NCBI GenBank assembly: GCA_045600205.1
Contig: JAZRXM010000001.1
Location: forward strand, 1-64,000
DNA length: 64,000 bases
DNA from: Firm-04 sp045600205
Lineage (GTDB): Bacteria; Bacillota; Clostridia; Oscillospirales; Ruminococcaceae
Direction of reading: 5' to 3'
Shown: in pieces, positions 43,783 through 52,739 of the stretch
Layout: every line of letters starts with the position of its first letter
How positions within the stretch are numbered: position 1 is the stretch's first letter
Notes under the pieces: model-generated
What the model was told of the DNA's origin: nothing
What the model saw: only the letters and a program-made list of their open reading frames with translations
Databases searched by the model: none
Translations under genes and position numbers: made by a program

Positions 43783-44025
43783 ATGGATAACCAGAGAATG
43801 AGCGTTTCCGATATGATTCAGTATTGTAACGAGGCACTCGCATGGGAAGATTTGGGTCCGATCGATCTGTTGTTCTTCGAAACCGTGAAGCGCATTGTTA
43901 CAGGCGATATTTCCGTAAACGAGGAGGAACAGGAGGAAATCTTCGACCGCGAAGGCTTCTTTAACGAAACCGAAACAACCGGCGACTACTATAATCCTGA
44001 TTCCCAAGATACGATTCAGCTTTAA
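43783..44025 (+). CDS. Small acidic protein, unknown function
   Basis: 80 residues, strongly acidic, rich in Glu/Asp/Thr after residue 40, with no Lys beyond residue 36 and no membrane segment or Cys pair; only Cys16. Excellent ribosome site (AGGAGG) seven bases before the ATG. It lies between infB and rbfA in the same orientation, preceded by an 8-bp G/C hairpin with tetraloop at 43744-43763. I do not recognise a family. The operon position suggests a link to translation or ribosome assembly. Confidence 0.75.
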   Translation: MDNQRMSVSDMIQYCNEALAWEDLGPIDLLFFETVKRIVTGDISVNEEEQEEIFDREGFFNETETTGDYYNPDSQDTIQL

Positions 44026-44046
44026 TCCAACGAAAGGAGGTCGGCA

Positions 44047-44457
44047 ATGGCTAGCTTTAAAATTGGACGCGTACAGGAGGACATTCTCCGCGAACTGACC
44101 GCAATCCTGCCGACTCTGAAAGATCCGCGCATCGCTCCCATGCTCTCCGTTGTTCGCGTGGAACTCGCCGGCGATATGGGTCACTGCAAAATCTATGTTT
44201 CCAGCATGAACGGCATCGAGGAGGCAAAAACCTCCTGCGCAGGTCTGCGCTCGGCTTCGGGCTATATCCGCAGAGAACTGTTCTCTCGTCTGGGACTGCG
44301 CAAATCTCCCGAACTGCACTTCATCGCTGACGATTCCATCGCTTACGCGGCTGACATCAGCGAAAAATTAAACGGTCTGGGTCTGCACGGCGGTGCCCCC
44401 AGAGATCTGGAGCAGGAACAGGCTGCTTCGGAAGATCTTGACGACGATTTGCTTTAA
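44047..44457 (+). CDS. rbfA: Ribosome-binding factor A
   Basis: 30S assembly factor with a type II KH fold. RVQEDILRELTAIL, VRVELAGDMGHCKIYVSSM and LRKSPELHFIADDSI match the family. 136 residues with an acidic C-terminal tail. AAAGGAGGTCGGCA ATG is a near-perfect ribosome site. A 12-13-bp stem (44470-44498) follows and may slow or partly terminate transcription before nrnA. Confidence 0.95.
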   Translation: MASFKIGRVQEDILRELTAILPTLKDPRIAPMLSVVRVELAGDMGHCKIYVSSMNGIEEAKTSCAGLRSASGYIRRELFSRLGLRKSPELHFIADDSIAYAADISEKLNGLGLHGGAPRDLEQEQAASEDLDDDLL

Positions 44458-44523
44458 TATCTATACGGAAAACGGGATATGTGATACATATCCTGTTTGC
44501 CGTGCATGGAAAGGAGCCCGATG

Positions 44524-45498
44524 ATGAATACACTCACCGCAAGAGATACACTTGAACGGCTGAAAATGCTTGAAGATGTGCATATTTTGATTCACCGTTC
44601 TCCTGACGGCGACTGCGTTGGCGGCGGCTACGCTCTGCACCTGATCCTCAAGGGTCTGGGCATCCGTTCCCGCGTCTGCTGCGCTGACCCGATCCCTGCT
44701 ATGTTTGACAGCATCACAGAGGGCGTTTCGTTTGAGCATTTTGCTCCCAAAAATATCGTTGCTGTCGATGTCGCTGACCGCGGTCTGCTCGGCGGACTCA
44801 ATGAGGTCTACGGCGAAAACTGCACGGTCGCTCTCTGCATCGATCACCACGTTTCCAATACCGGCTATGCGCAGGAATTGTTCTGGAACCCCGACGCTTC
44901 CGCTGCCTGCGAGGTGCTTTATACTCTGCTGCACGAAAACCATATCCCGCTCACCGAACAGCTCGCTGCCTGCCTCTATGTCGGCATCTCTACCGATACA
45001 GGCTGCTTTAAATACAGCAATGCGGGCGCCGATACCTTTGCGGCAGTCGCGGATATCAAACGGCAATACCCCAATCTGCCCTACGCCAGACTGAACCGCG
45101 AACTCTTTGACCTCAAAACCCACGGCAGACTCCTCCTCGATGCAAGACTCATGGAGGGCGTCAGAATGTCCGAGGATGGCAGAGTCGCGCTCATCTATCT
45201 GCCCTATGCGTGGATGGAAGAACTGCACGTCACCCACGACGAAACCGACGGCATGGCAAATCTCCCCATGCAGATCATCGGCGTGGAAATCGGTATTACC
45301 GTCAAGCAACAGGAGGACGGCTCCCACCGCATTTCTATGCGCGCAGGCGACTGCGGTAATGTTTCTGCCGTTTGTCAGCAATTCGGCGGCGGCGGTCATG
45401 TCAAGGCGGGCGGCTGCTCCTTTGACGCTTCTGTTCCCGCTGAGGAAGTCTGCGGGAAACTCATCGCGGCGGCAAGCGCGTCGCTTTGCGAATGCTGA
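44524..45498 (+). CDS. nrnA: DHH-family oligoribonuclease/pAp-phosphatase NrnA
   Basis: Bifunctional enzyme degrading nano-RNAs and 3'-phosphoadenosine 5'-phosphate. DHH motifs SPDGDCVGGGYAL, VAVDVADRG, CIDHHVSN and the DHHA1 motif GGGGHVKAGGC are intact. About 324 residues. Two adjacent ATGs (44521, 44524); the second is better spaced (7) from GGAG. Its stop overlaps the truB start. Classic rbfA-nrnA-truB-ribF order. Confidence 0.92.
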   Translation: MNTLTARDTLERLKMLEDVHILIHRSPDGDCVGGGYALHLILKGLGIRSRVCCADPIPAMFDSITEGVSFEHFAPKNIVAVDVADRGLLGGLNEVYGENCTVALCIDHHVSNTGYAQELFWNPDASAACEVLYTLLHENHIPLTEQLAACLYVGISTDTGCFKYSNAGADTFAAVADIKRQYPNLPYARLNRELFDLKTHGRLLLDARLMEGVRMSEDGRVALIYLPYAWMEELHVTHDETDGMANLPMQIIGVEIGITVKQQEDGSHRISMRAGDCGNVSAVCQQFGGGGHVKAGGCSFDASVPAEEVCGKLIAAASASLCEC

Positions 45499-46388
45499 GC
45501 GGCGTTCTCGGAATGTACAAGCCGCAGGATTTTACCTCGTTTGACGTCATTGCAAAACTGCGGGGCATTATCCGCATCAAACGGCTTGGACACACAGGCA
45601 CGCTCGACCCGATGGCAGAGGGCGTTTTACCCGTACTCGTCGGCTCGGCTGCAAAAGCCTGCGATATTCTTCCGAATGAAACAAAAACCTACCGCGCCGG
45701 CTTTTTGCTCGGTACGGTCACCGATACGCAGGATATTACCGGTACTGTGCTGGAAACGCATCCCGCTCATATCCCGCGGGAGCAGCTTACCGCTGTTTTC
45801 CCTCAGTTTCAGGGCGATATTCTGCAAATCCCACCCATGTTTTCTGCCGTGCAGATCGACGGCAAACGACTCTATGAACTCGCAAGAGCAGGCAAAACCA
45901 TTGAGCGTCCCGCAAGACCCGTAACCGTCTTTTCCATGACACTGCTTTCCTATGAGGAGGCGACAGGACGCGGCGAAGTCGAAATTGTGTGCGGAAAAGG
46001 CACGTATGTGCGAACTTTACTCCACGATATCGGACAAACGCTCGGCTGCGGCTGCTGTATGACGACACTGATTCGTACCGCTGCCTGCGGTCTGACACTC
46101 GACGACTGCCATTCCTTCGATGAAGTCAGGCAGGCAATGGAGCAAGATTCGCTCGCTAGTTTGCTGACCCCAACCGAAACGCTCTTTGCCGATCTGCCTG
46201 CACTCCGCCTCAACGCCACACAGACCAGACTGTATCGCAACGGCGTGAAGCTGGATCTGCAACGCATCGAACATCTCACGGATGCGGTCAGATACCGTGT
46301 TTACGCAGAGAATGCTCAGTTTATCGGACTGGCACAGGCGGATTTCTCTGAGCAGGTGCTTCGGGTATTCAAAAATTTTGAGGGGTGA
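45492..46388 (+). CDS. truB: tRNA pseudouridine-55 synthase
   Basis: Makes the T-loop pseudouridine of tRNAs. Catalytic Asp39 in GHTGTLDPMAEGVLP, plus KTYRAGFLLGTVTDTQD and CGKGTYVRTLLHDIGQ. 298 residues. The ATG at 45492 overlaps the nrnA stop; a TTG six bases earlier is possible. C-terminal PUA-like part is present but short. Confidence 0.95.
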   Translation: MLSGVLGMYKPQDFTSFDVIAKLRGIIRIKRLGHTGTLDPMAEGVLPVLVGSAAKACDILPNETKTYRAGFLLGTVTDTQDITGTVLETHPAHIPREQLTAVFPQFQGDILQIPPMFSAVQIDGKRLYELARAGKTIERPARPVTVFSMTLLSYEEATGRGEVEIVCGKGTYVRTLLHDIGQTLGCGCCMTTLIRTAACGLTLDDCHSFDEVRQAMEQDSLASLLTPTETLFADLPALRLNATQTRLYRNGVKLDLQRIEHLTDAVRYRVYAENAQFIGLAQADFSEQVLRVFKNFEG

Positions 46389-46393
46389 GCAGC

Positions 46394-47308
46394 TTGGCTT
46401 CCACGCAAAATACCGGCAACACTTCCAATCGGACGGTCGCTGCACTCGGTTTGTTTGATGGCGTTCACCTCGGACACCGCAGCGTGATCGAGCTTGCGGC
46501 TTCTATGGGAAGCTGTCAGGCGGTGACCTTTGCTGCGGAAAGTATGCCGCTCAAACAGGGACACCCCATCCGCTATATCTACGGCGACGAGCAAAGACGA
46601 CGTCTGCTGACCGCCTGCGGCGCAGACGCGGTGCTTGCTTTGCCCTTCGGGGAAATCCATGAACTGGACGGGCTTTCTTTCTGCCGCAGGATCCTTTGTG
46701 AACAGCTCCATGTGGACGCTGTGGTCTGCGGCGAGGATTATCGCTTCGGACGCGGCGGCGCGTGTACGGCGGCTGATTTGGTGAAATTCGGGCAGGAGCT
46801 CGGATTTGATGCTTTTTTCGTCCCGCAGGTGCGCGACACAGACGGTCAGGTGATCTCTGCAAGCCACATCCGCTTGCTGCTCGAAAACGCTCAGATCGAA
46901 ACCGCAAACCGTTTGCTCGGTTCGGATTACACCATCCTCACTACTGTGACGGAGGGGAATCATCTGGGCAACCAATTGGGCTTCCCAACCGCAAATCAGC
47001 CATTTTATCCTTGGCAGTGCATCCCGCGCAGAGGCGTTTATGCCTCCTTTGCCTGCGTGGATGACCTTTGGATGCCTGCTATTACGAATATCGGTTCCCA
47101 CCCGACCATTCGGGGAGGACTGGATTTTCCAATCGCGGAAACGCATCTGCTCGACTGGAACGGCGATTTATGCGGCAGACTGCTGTCTGTGACGCTTTGC
47201 AAATTCCTCCGACCGGAACAGAAATTTGAGAGCGCAGATGCGCTGATCATGCAAATTCAACGCGATATCGCCATGCGGAAATCTCTCCTTCGGCGTGACG
47301 CGCTGTAA
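46394..47308 (+). CDS. ribF: Bifunctional riboflavin kinase/FAD synthetase
   Basis: Converts riboflavin to FMN and FAD. N-terminal nucleotidyltransferase LGLFDGVHLGHRSVI, VCGEDYRFGRGG; C-terminal flavokinase LGNQLGFPTANQPF and RRGVYASFAC. About 305 residues. TTG at 46394 is eight bases after GAGGGG; a GTG at 46385 would overlap that ribosome site. Last gene of the long translation operon. Confidence 0.93.
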   Translation: MASTQNTGNTSNRTVAALGLFDGVHLGHRSVIELAASMGSCQAVTFAAESMPLKQGHPIRYIYGDEQRRRLLTACGADAVLALPFGEIHELDGLSFCRRILCEQLHVDAVVCGEDYRFGRGGACTAADLVKFGQELGFDAFFVPQVRDTDGQVISASHIRLLLENAQIETANRLLGSDYTILTTVTEGNHLGNQLGFPTANQPFYPWQCIPRRGVYASFACVDDLWMPAITNIGSHPTIRGGLDFPIAETHLLDWNGDLCGRLLSVTLCKFLRPEQKFESADALIMQIQRDIAMRKSLLRRDAL

Positions 47309-47408
47309 CGTTTGCGGTAAATTTTCGTACCGTTGACACGAACCTGTCACACACGGTATGTAGAATATACCATGCAACAAAATGCTTTTTTTGAAAGGAA
47401 TGAATGCA

Positions 47409-48413
47409 ATGATTGAAGTGCGGAATTTGACGAAACACTATGGTGACAAGCGTGCCGTCAATGACATCAGCTTCACCGTTGAGGACGGGGAAATCCTCGG
47501 CTTTCTCGGACCGAATGGTGCGGGTAAGTCCACAACCATGAATATGCTGACGGGATATATCTCGTCTACTTCGGGACAGGCGCTGATCAACGGCGTCGAT
47601 ATCCTCGAAAACCCCATTAAGGCGAAATCCTTTATCGGATACCTCCCTGAACTCCCGCCGCTTTACCTCGATATGACCGTCAAGGCTTATCTCAACTACA
47701 TCTATGACCTCAAAAAGTGCAAGCTCCCCCGCAGAGCGCATCTCAACGAGGTCATGACCCTTTGCAAGGTCAACGATGTGCAGGACAGAATCATCAAAAA
47801 CCTTTCCAAAGGTTATAAGCAGCGTGTCGGTCTGGCACAGGCTCTGGTCGGAAACCCGCCTGTCCTCATCCTCGATGAGCCGACCGTCGGTCTGGATCCC
47901 AAGCAGATCCTTGAGATCCGCACCCTGATCAAAAAACTGGGCAAAAACCATACGGTCATCCTCTCATCCCACATCCTGAGCGAAATTCAGGCTGTCTGCG
48001 ACCGTATCATCATCATTAACCACGGTCAGATCGCTGCTCACGATACCACCGATAACCTTTCCAAAAACATCTCCACCGACCACCGCATCATCGCAAGAAT
48101 TGCCGGTCCGCGTGACGAGATCGTTAAGGCAATGCGCAATATCGACGGCATCAAGTACTGCCGCGCCGATATGGAACGCGAGGAAGGCGTCTACGAATAT
48201 GAGCTTGAGGCAAAGGCAGGCAAGGATATCCGCTACGACCTGTTCGCAATTGCTCAGAAAAATAACTGGCCGCTGCTCGCAATCAAATCCGCAGAACTCA
48301 CCCTGGAAGACGTCTTCCTGAAGATCACCATGGGCGAGGGTATTGTCATCGCAAACGACGAAGATCTGGCGGACGCTGCGGAAGCTACGAAAAATAAGGA
48401 GGACGAAGCGTAA
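47409..48413 (+). CDS. ABC transporter ATP-binding protein (GldA-like)
   Basis: ATPase of an ABC-2 type exporter. Walker A GFLGPNGAGKSTTMN, signature LSKGYKQRVGLAQAL, Walker B VLILDEPTVGLDP and H-loop ILSSHIL; about 100 extra C-terminal residues (DHRIIARIAGP...) as in GldA/DrrA types. 334 residues; ATG at 47409, nine bases after AAAGGA. First of four coupled genes resembling gldA-gldF-gldG plus a DUF4340 gene. A TTGACA (47333) with a weak TATGTA (47357) may be the promoter. Confidence 0.92.
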   Translation: MIEVRNLTKHYGDKRAVNDISFTVEDGEILGFLGPNGAGKSTTMNMLTGYISSTSGQALINGVDILENPIKAKSFIGYLPELPPLYLDMTVKAYLNYIYDLKKCKLPRRAHLNEVMTLCKVNDVQDRIIKNLSKGYKQRVGLAQALVGNPPVLILDEPTVGLDPKQILEIRTLIKKLGKNHTVILSSHILSEIQAVCDRIIIINHGQIAAHDTTDNLSKNISTDHRIIARIAGPRDEIVKAMRNIDGIKYCRADMEREEGVYEYELEAKAGKDIRYDLFAIAQKNNWPLLAIKSAELTLEDVFLKITMGEGIVIANDEDLADAAEATKNKEDEA

Positions 48414-49117
48414 TGGGTGCGATTTTCAGACGCGAATTCGGTGCGTTCTTCACATCGAGTATTGCATACATCTTTTTGGGAGTGTTCTGGCTCGTTTCGG
48501 GCTTCTTCTTCTACTCCTCCACACTGGCTGCAGGTACTTCCGATATGAGCTACCTGTATCAGTATCTGTTCATCATCAGCATCGTTCTGATCCCCGTTCT
48601 GACCATGCGCCTCTTTTCTGAGGAAAAGAAACAGAAAACAGAACAGGGTCTTCTGACCGCCCCCGTCAGTCTGGGCGAAATCGTGTTCGGCAAGTATTTC
48701 GCTGCCGTCGTTCTGTTCGCAATCGGTCTGAGCATCATTTTCCTTTATGCACTCATCCTGAGTATGTTCGGCTTGGTCGAATGGGGCATCGTGTTCTCGA
48801 ACTTCCTCGCACTTCTGCTGCTCGGTATGGCTTTCATCGCCGTCGGTATCTTCATTTCTTCCCTGACCGAAAACCAGATCGCTGCGTTTGTTCTTACCTT
48901 TATCAGCTTGCTGGCACTCTACCTCATCGACACCATCAAGCAGTATATCAAAATTCCCGCTATCGCTGATGCGGTCGGCGCACTTTCTTTCCATACCAGA
49001 TATTACGCAATTACCTGCGGTCTGTTCAATGTTTCGACCGTAGTATTCTATCTCAGCGTGGCTGTTGTGTTCAATTATCTCACCATTCGCGTGTTTGAAC
49101 GCAGACGCTGGAGCTAA
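48413..49117 (+). CDS. ABC-2 type permease (GldF-like)
   Basis: 234 residues with six membrane helices, typical of a single-domain ABC-2 permease. MGAIFRREFGAFFTSSIAY at the N-terminus, RLFSEEKKQKTEQGLLTAPVS between helices 2 and 3 (the conserved E-R-K coupling segment), and SFHTRYYAITCGLF. Start overlaps the ATPase stop (TAATG). Partner of the upstream ATPase. Confidence 0.9.
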   Translation: MGAIFRREFGAFFTSSIAYIFLGVFWLVSGFFFYSSTLAAGTSDMSYLYQYLFIISIVLIPVLTMRLFSEEKKQKTEQGLLTAPVSLGEIVFGKYFAAVVLFAIGLSIIFLYALILSMFGLVEWGIVFSNFLALLLLGMAFIAVGIFISSLTENQIAAFVLTFISLLALYLIDTIKQYIKIPAIADAVGALSFHTRYYAITCGLFNVSTVVFYLSVAVVFNYLTIRVFERRRWS

Positions 49118-49131
49118 GGAGGAAAACGGTC

Positions 49132-50844
49132 ATGAGTAACAACGAAGAAAAGAACCTGACCCCCGATACCGAGGAAACAACTGAAGATACAAACTTCACG
49201 GAGGTTTCGGAGGAACAGGAGGCCCCTGCTGCCGATACAGCAGAGAAAGATTCCCAGAAGGATGAAAAAAAGAAAAAGAACCGTACACCTGAGGCGGAAA
49301 AAGAACGTGCTCTCAATCAGGTCAAACGCCGCAAGCGCCTGAAGTACGGTACCCTTGCAACTGTCATTACCGTGATCTTTATTGCAGTGATCATCGCTGT
49401 CAACATCATCTGCGGAATCCTCGATTCCCGCTTCAACTGGAATATTGATATGACTTCCAGCGATCTGTACGAGATCAGCCCGGATACCATCGATACGCTT
49501 TCCAAGGTCGATAAGGATATCCACCTCATCGTGCTGGCTGCTGAGGATTACTTCCTTACCAACACCCAGCTCAAGGTCATGGCGGAAACTATCGACCGCT
49601 TCAAGGAGGAATCCAAGGGGCACATCACCGCTGAATATGTCGATATGACCAAGAACCCCGAAGTCGTCAGAAAGTATAACGCCAACTACAACGGCAGTTT
49701 CTCCATCGGCGATACCATCGTTGTCTGCGGCGAACTCGTCCGCGTCATCCCGTTTGATGACATGATCGCGAGCGAACAGTCCATTGACTACAACACCTAT
49801 TCCTATGTGTATAACTACACCTTCAAGGGCGAACAGTCGCTGCTTTCCGCTGTCATGGGCGTCACCGACCTCCACCCTGTCAAGGTCGCTGTCATTGACA
49901 AAATGGGCGGCAACGATATCCACTATCAGTACGAGATGTACAACCTGCAGAGCCTGCTCTCCCTGCTAGAAAAGAATAACTACCAGTATGATGAACTGGA
50001 CCTGATGAACGATTCCGTGGACCCCGCTGCCTATGATATGGCGATCCTGCTCGCTCCCTACACGGACCTCAACGATACGCAGGTGAAGAAGCTCAATGAC
50101 TTCCTCTATAACAATGGTCAGTACAACAAGCAGTTCGTTTACTTCGCAAGCGTGTTCCAGCAGGATTTGAAGAACCTGAACGATTTTCTGGATACATGGG
50201 GCATTGAGGTTTCCGAAAACTATGTTTCTGAAGGCAACTCCAATGCGGCACAGCAGGTCAACACCGCACTGGGTGTTCAGCCGGAAGTTCCCGTTAGCCA
50301 GATTCAGGAATCTGACTATTCCGCAAAACTCGCAAATGCAAAGCTCCCTGTCGTTCTGCCGCTCGCACGCCCGCTCATTCAGAAATATGAAGCCAACTCC
50401 GGCCGTACCACCGAAGCACTGCTCAAAACCAACGATTCTACCTACCTGACCCCGATGGACATCACCGAGGAACAGGCGGAAAGCTTCGACCCCGATCAGG
50501 CTGAACACGGCTCCTATGCGCTTGCTGTCATGTCTACCCAGAACTTTACATTCGATAACGTTCAGCACACCAGCAGACTGCTCGCATTCAGCTCCTCCTG
50601 GATGCTTGACCCGTATATCACGCAGTCCAAGTCCTACGGCAACTCCGATTACCTCATTACCGTACTGAATGCCATGACGGGCAAGGAAGCTGTCGTGACC
50701 ATCGCGGAAAAATCCCTGAACCCCAGCGCGATCTCCATTTCCGCAGGTCAGGTCAAGGTCATCCAGATCATTGTTGTTTTCATCATTCCGTTGATCGTGG
50801 CAGTGCTCGGCATTGTCGTCTTCATAAGGAGAAAGAATAAATGA
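49132..50844 (+). CDS. GldG-like ABC auxiliary protein
   Basis: 570 residues: acidic then Lys-rich cytosolic N-terminus (about 1-72), one membrane helix (about 78-100), a long extracytoplasmic GldG-type domain beginning NWNIDMTSSDLYEISPDTID, and a C-terminal helix (about 543-565) followed by RRKNK. The extracytoplasmic domain of this family resembles a sugar- or peptide-binding Rossmann-like fold. In Bacteroidetes, GldG serves gliding; Firmicutes homologues are common but unassigned. Overlaps the next gene by four bases. Confidence 0.87.
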   Translation: MSNNEEKNLTPDTEETTEDTNFTEVSEEQEAPAADTAEKDSQKDEKKKKNRTPEAEKERALNQVKRRKRLKYGTLATVITVIFIAVIIAVNIICGILDSRFNWNIDMTSSDLYEISPDTIDTLSKVDKDIHLIVLAAEDYFLTNTQLKVMAETIDRFKEESKGHITAEYVDMTKNPEVVRKYNANYNGSFSIGDTIVVCGELVRVIPFDDMIASEQSIDYNTYSYVYNYTFKGEQSLLSAVMGVTDLHPVKVAVIDKMGGNDIHYQYEMYNLQSLLSLLEKNNYQYDELDLMNDSVDPAAYDMAILLAPYTDLNDTQVKKLNDFLYNNGQYNKQFVYFASVFQQDLKNLNDFLDTWGIEVSENYVSEGNSNAAQQVNTALGVQPEVPVSQIQESDYSAKLANAKLPVVLPLARPLIQKYEANSGRTTEALLKTNDSTYLTPMDITEEQAESFDPDQAEHGSYALAVMSTQNFTFDNVQHTSRLLAFSSSWMLDPYITQSKSYGNSDYLITVLNAMTGKEAVVTIAEKSLNPSAISISAGQVKVIQIIVVFIIPLIVAVLGIVVFIRRKNK

Positions 50845-52349
50845 ACAATACAGTCAAAGGTATTATCGCAGGCGGTGCCGCTCTCGTCGTACTGGGCGGC
50901 GGCATTGCCGTGCTGAAACTGACAGAAAAGGAACCCGAAGAATCTTCCGTTGTGCAGGAGGAAGTGAAGACCCTCTGGACTTACGACAGCGATGATGTCA
51001 GCAAAGTTACCCTGATTCGTGCAGACGGCGAAAAGGTCGTCGCAAATCGTGTGATTTCCAAGCAGAAGGATGTTGACCTCGACGGCAACGACATCGAAAC
51101 CGATGTCGTGGACTATGTCATGGAAGGCTACGAGGATCTGCCAATGGAGAAACTTTCTCTCCGTTTGCTGGCAAGCCGCGCCTGCGATGTCTTCGCAAGC
51201 CAGATCGTCAAGGAGAATGCATCCGATGAAGACCTCAAAAACTTTGGTCTGGATCAGCCGATGAAAGTGCGTCTGGATATTGATGATTCGGATCCGCTCG
51301 AATTCAATATCGGCGATATCTCTCCCGATGTTCAATACTCCTACGTTTCGCTCACAAGCGACCCGAAAACCGTTTACAGCATTTCTTCTACCTTTGTCGA
51401 GCCCTACCGCGAGGAAACACTCTGTCTGCTGAGTACTTCGCTCACCGAGGGCATTGACTCCGAAAACGGTCCGCAGGTGACGGACGTTCTGATCGAGCGC
51501 AAAGATCTGGATTACAATTTCCACTTCGTTTACGATTCCTTCTACGAGGATGACCACAACGGCGGCTCCGCTCCGACTTTGATTATGGTCGAGCCTGTTC
51601 GCAGCCTGCTCAATGAGGAAAAATCCAGAATGGCAACCCATGGTCTTTACAGCCTGCTCGCTACGGACATTGTCAAGCCGCATCCCACGGAGGAGGATTT
51701 CGCAAAATATGGTCTGGATGACCCGTGTCTGAGAGTGACTTCCAAAACCGATGACGGCAAAACATGGGTGCTGACCTTCGGCGATACCTATACCTACACC
51801 GACCCGCATGACGAGGAAATCAAGAAAACACTCTACTACGGCTACTTCGAGGGCATCAACTGCATCTACGGTTTCTCCACCGATGAGCTGATCTATACCA
51901 CCATGAAGCCCGAAGACCTGAACTCGAAACTCGTGTTCGAAACCTATGTCTGGGATATCACCAGACTGACCTATCAGGCAGGCAGCGACAAGCTCGATTT
52001 TACGGTCAAGGCGGAATCGCAGGACGATGCTGTGGTCAAGGTCAACGGCAAGGATACCGACCCTGAACGCTACCGCAAGCTCTATACCAGTTTGCTGCAA
52101 AGTTCCGCGGAGGAAATTGTCACCGATGAGGTCGATACCTCTACAATGACACCGCTCATCTCCGTGCATCTGGAGCAAAAGGAAATCGGTCGCGGATATG
52201 ATGTGGACTTCTACGATGCCGGCGGTTTGAAAGCGTATATCGCTGTCAACGGAAACGTGTTCTTCAAGTGCCGCAAAAGCTATGTGGACACCCTCACAGG
52301 AAATATCGGTAAGTATTTCTCCGATGAGGACTTCGTTATGACATGGTAA
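50841..52349 (+). CDS. DUF4340 domain protein
   Basis: 502 residues, N-terminal anchor helix (about 7-26), then repeated DUF4340-type beta-rich units: KVTLIRADGEKVV, NFGLDQPMKVRLDI, SYVSLTSDPKTVYSIS in the first, and KYGLDDPCLRVTSKT, TLYYGYFEGINCIYGFST in the second. The protein appears to be extracytoplasmic and to contain an internal duplication. Start overlaps the GldG-like stop (ATGA). The GldG/DUF4340 pairing is recurrent, so the proteins probably form the outer part of the transporter complex. Confidence 0.87.
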   Translation: MNNTVKGIIAGGAALVVLGGGIAVLKLTEKEPEESSVVQEEVKTLWTYDSDDVSKVTLIRADGEKVVANRVISKQKDVDLDGNDIETDVVDYVMEGYEDLPMEKLSLRLLASRACDVFASQIVKENASDEDLKNFGLDQPMKVRLDIDDSDPLEFNIGDISPDVQYSYVSLTSDPKTVYSISSTFVEPYREETLCLLSTSLTEGIDSENGPQVTDVLIERKDLDYNFHFVYDSFYEDDHNGGSAPTLIMVEPVRSLLNEEKSRMATHGLYSLLATDIVKPHPTEEDFAKYGLDDPCLRVTSKTDDGKTWVLTFGDTYTYTDPHDEEIKKTLYYGYFEGINCIYGFSTDELIYTTMKPEDLNSKLVFETYVWDITRLTYQAGSDKLDFTVKAESQDDAVVKVNGKDTDPERYRKLYTSLLQSSAEEIVTDEVDTSTMTPLISVHLEQKEIGRGYDVDFYDAGGLKAYIAVNGNVFFKCRKSYVDTLTGNIGKYFSDEDFVMTW

Positions 52350-52391
52350 TGCGGATGCACTGCTAATTTTGTTTGAAAAGGGGCGACAGTT

Positions 52392-52670
52392 ATGTCTGAA
52401 CAGTATATGACTTATAAAGCCAGACCCGTGGTTCGCAGCGGAAATACGATCTACTACGGCAGTATGGCAAACGAATTCGTTGTGATGATGAACGTCACCG
52501 GCGAGAAAACTGAGGGCGATTTCGCTACCGCAACCGCCATCAAGTGCTACCTGATGAAAACTGACAAGAATCTGAATCCGATGCAGGCAATCGTCCAGAC
52601 CAGCGAGCGCGCTTCGCTCTACGATGCACTGGAACTTGCCAATGCATGGCTGAACCGTCAGGGTGCCTGA
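52392..52670 (+). CDS. Small conserved-looking protein, unknown function
   Basis: 92 residues, no signal peptide or membrane segment. The sequence alternates short strands (YKARPVVRSGNTIYYG, FVVMMNVTGEKTE) with a C-terminal helix (SLYDALELANAWLNRQ), suggesting a compact alpha/beta protein. AAAGGGGCGACAGTT precedes the ATG. It ends in a clear terminator and so is the last gene of the ABC-transporter transcript. I do not recognise the family. Confidence 0.75.
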   Translation: MSEQYMTYKARPVVRSGNTIYYGSMANEFVVMMNVTGEKTEGDFATATAIKCYLMKTDKNLNPMQAIVQTSERASLYDALELANAWLNRQGA

Positions 52671-52684
52671 CAACGATCACATCA

Positions 52685-52720
52685 AAAAAACGCCTGAGAT
52701 CAAATTCTCAGGCGTTTTTT
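52685..52720. terminator. Bidirectional intrinsic terminator
   Basis: AACGCCTGAGA (52689-52699), six-base loop, TCTCAGGCGTT (52706-52716), flanked by A-run and T-run. Confidence 0.93.
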
Positions 52721-52739
52721 GTGTGTAGATTAAGTTGTA

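Noticed and set aside
40791..43784. A 997-codon open frame on the minus strand opposite infB
   Set aside because: Mirror of a highly biased coding sequence; low-complexity Leu/Phe/Ser-rich translation and no start signal.
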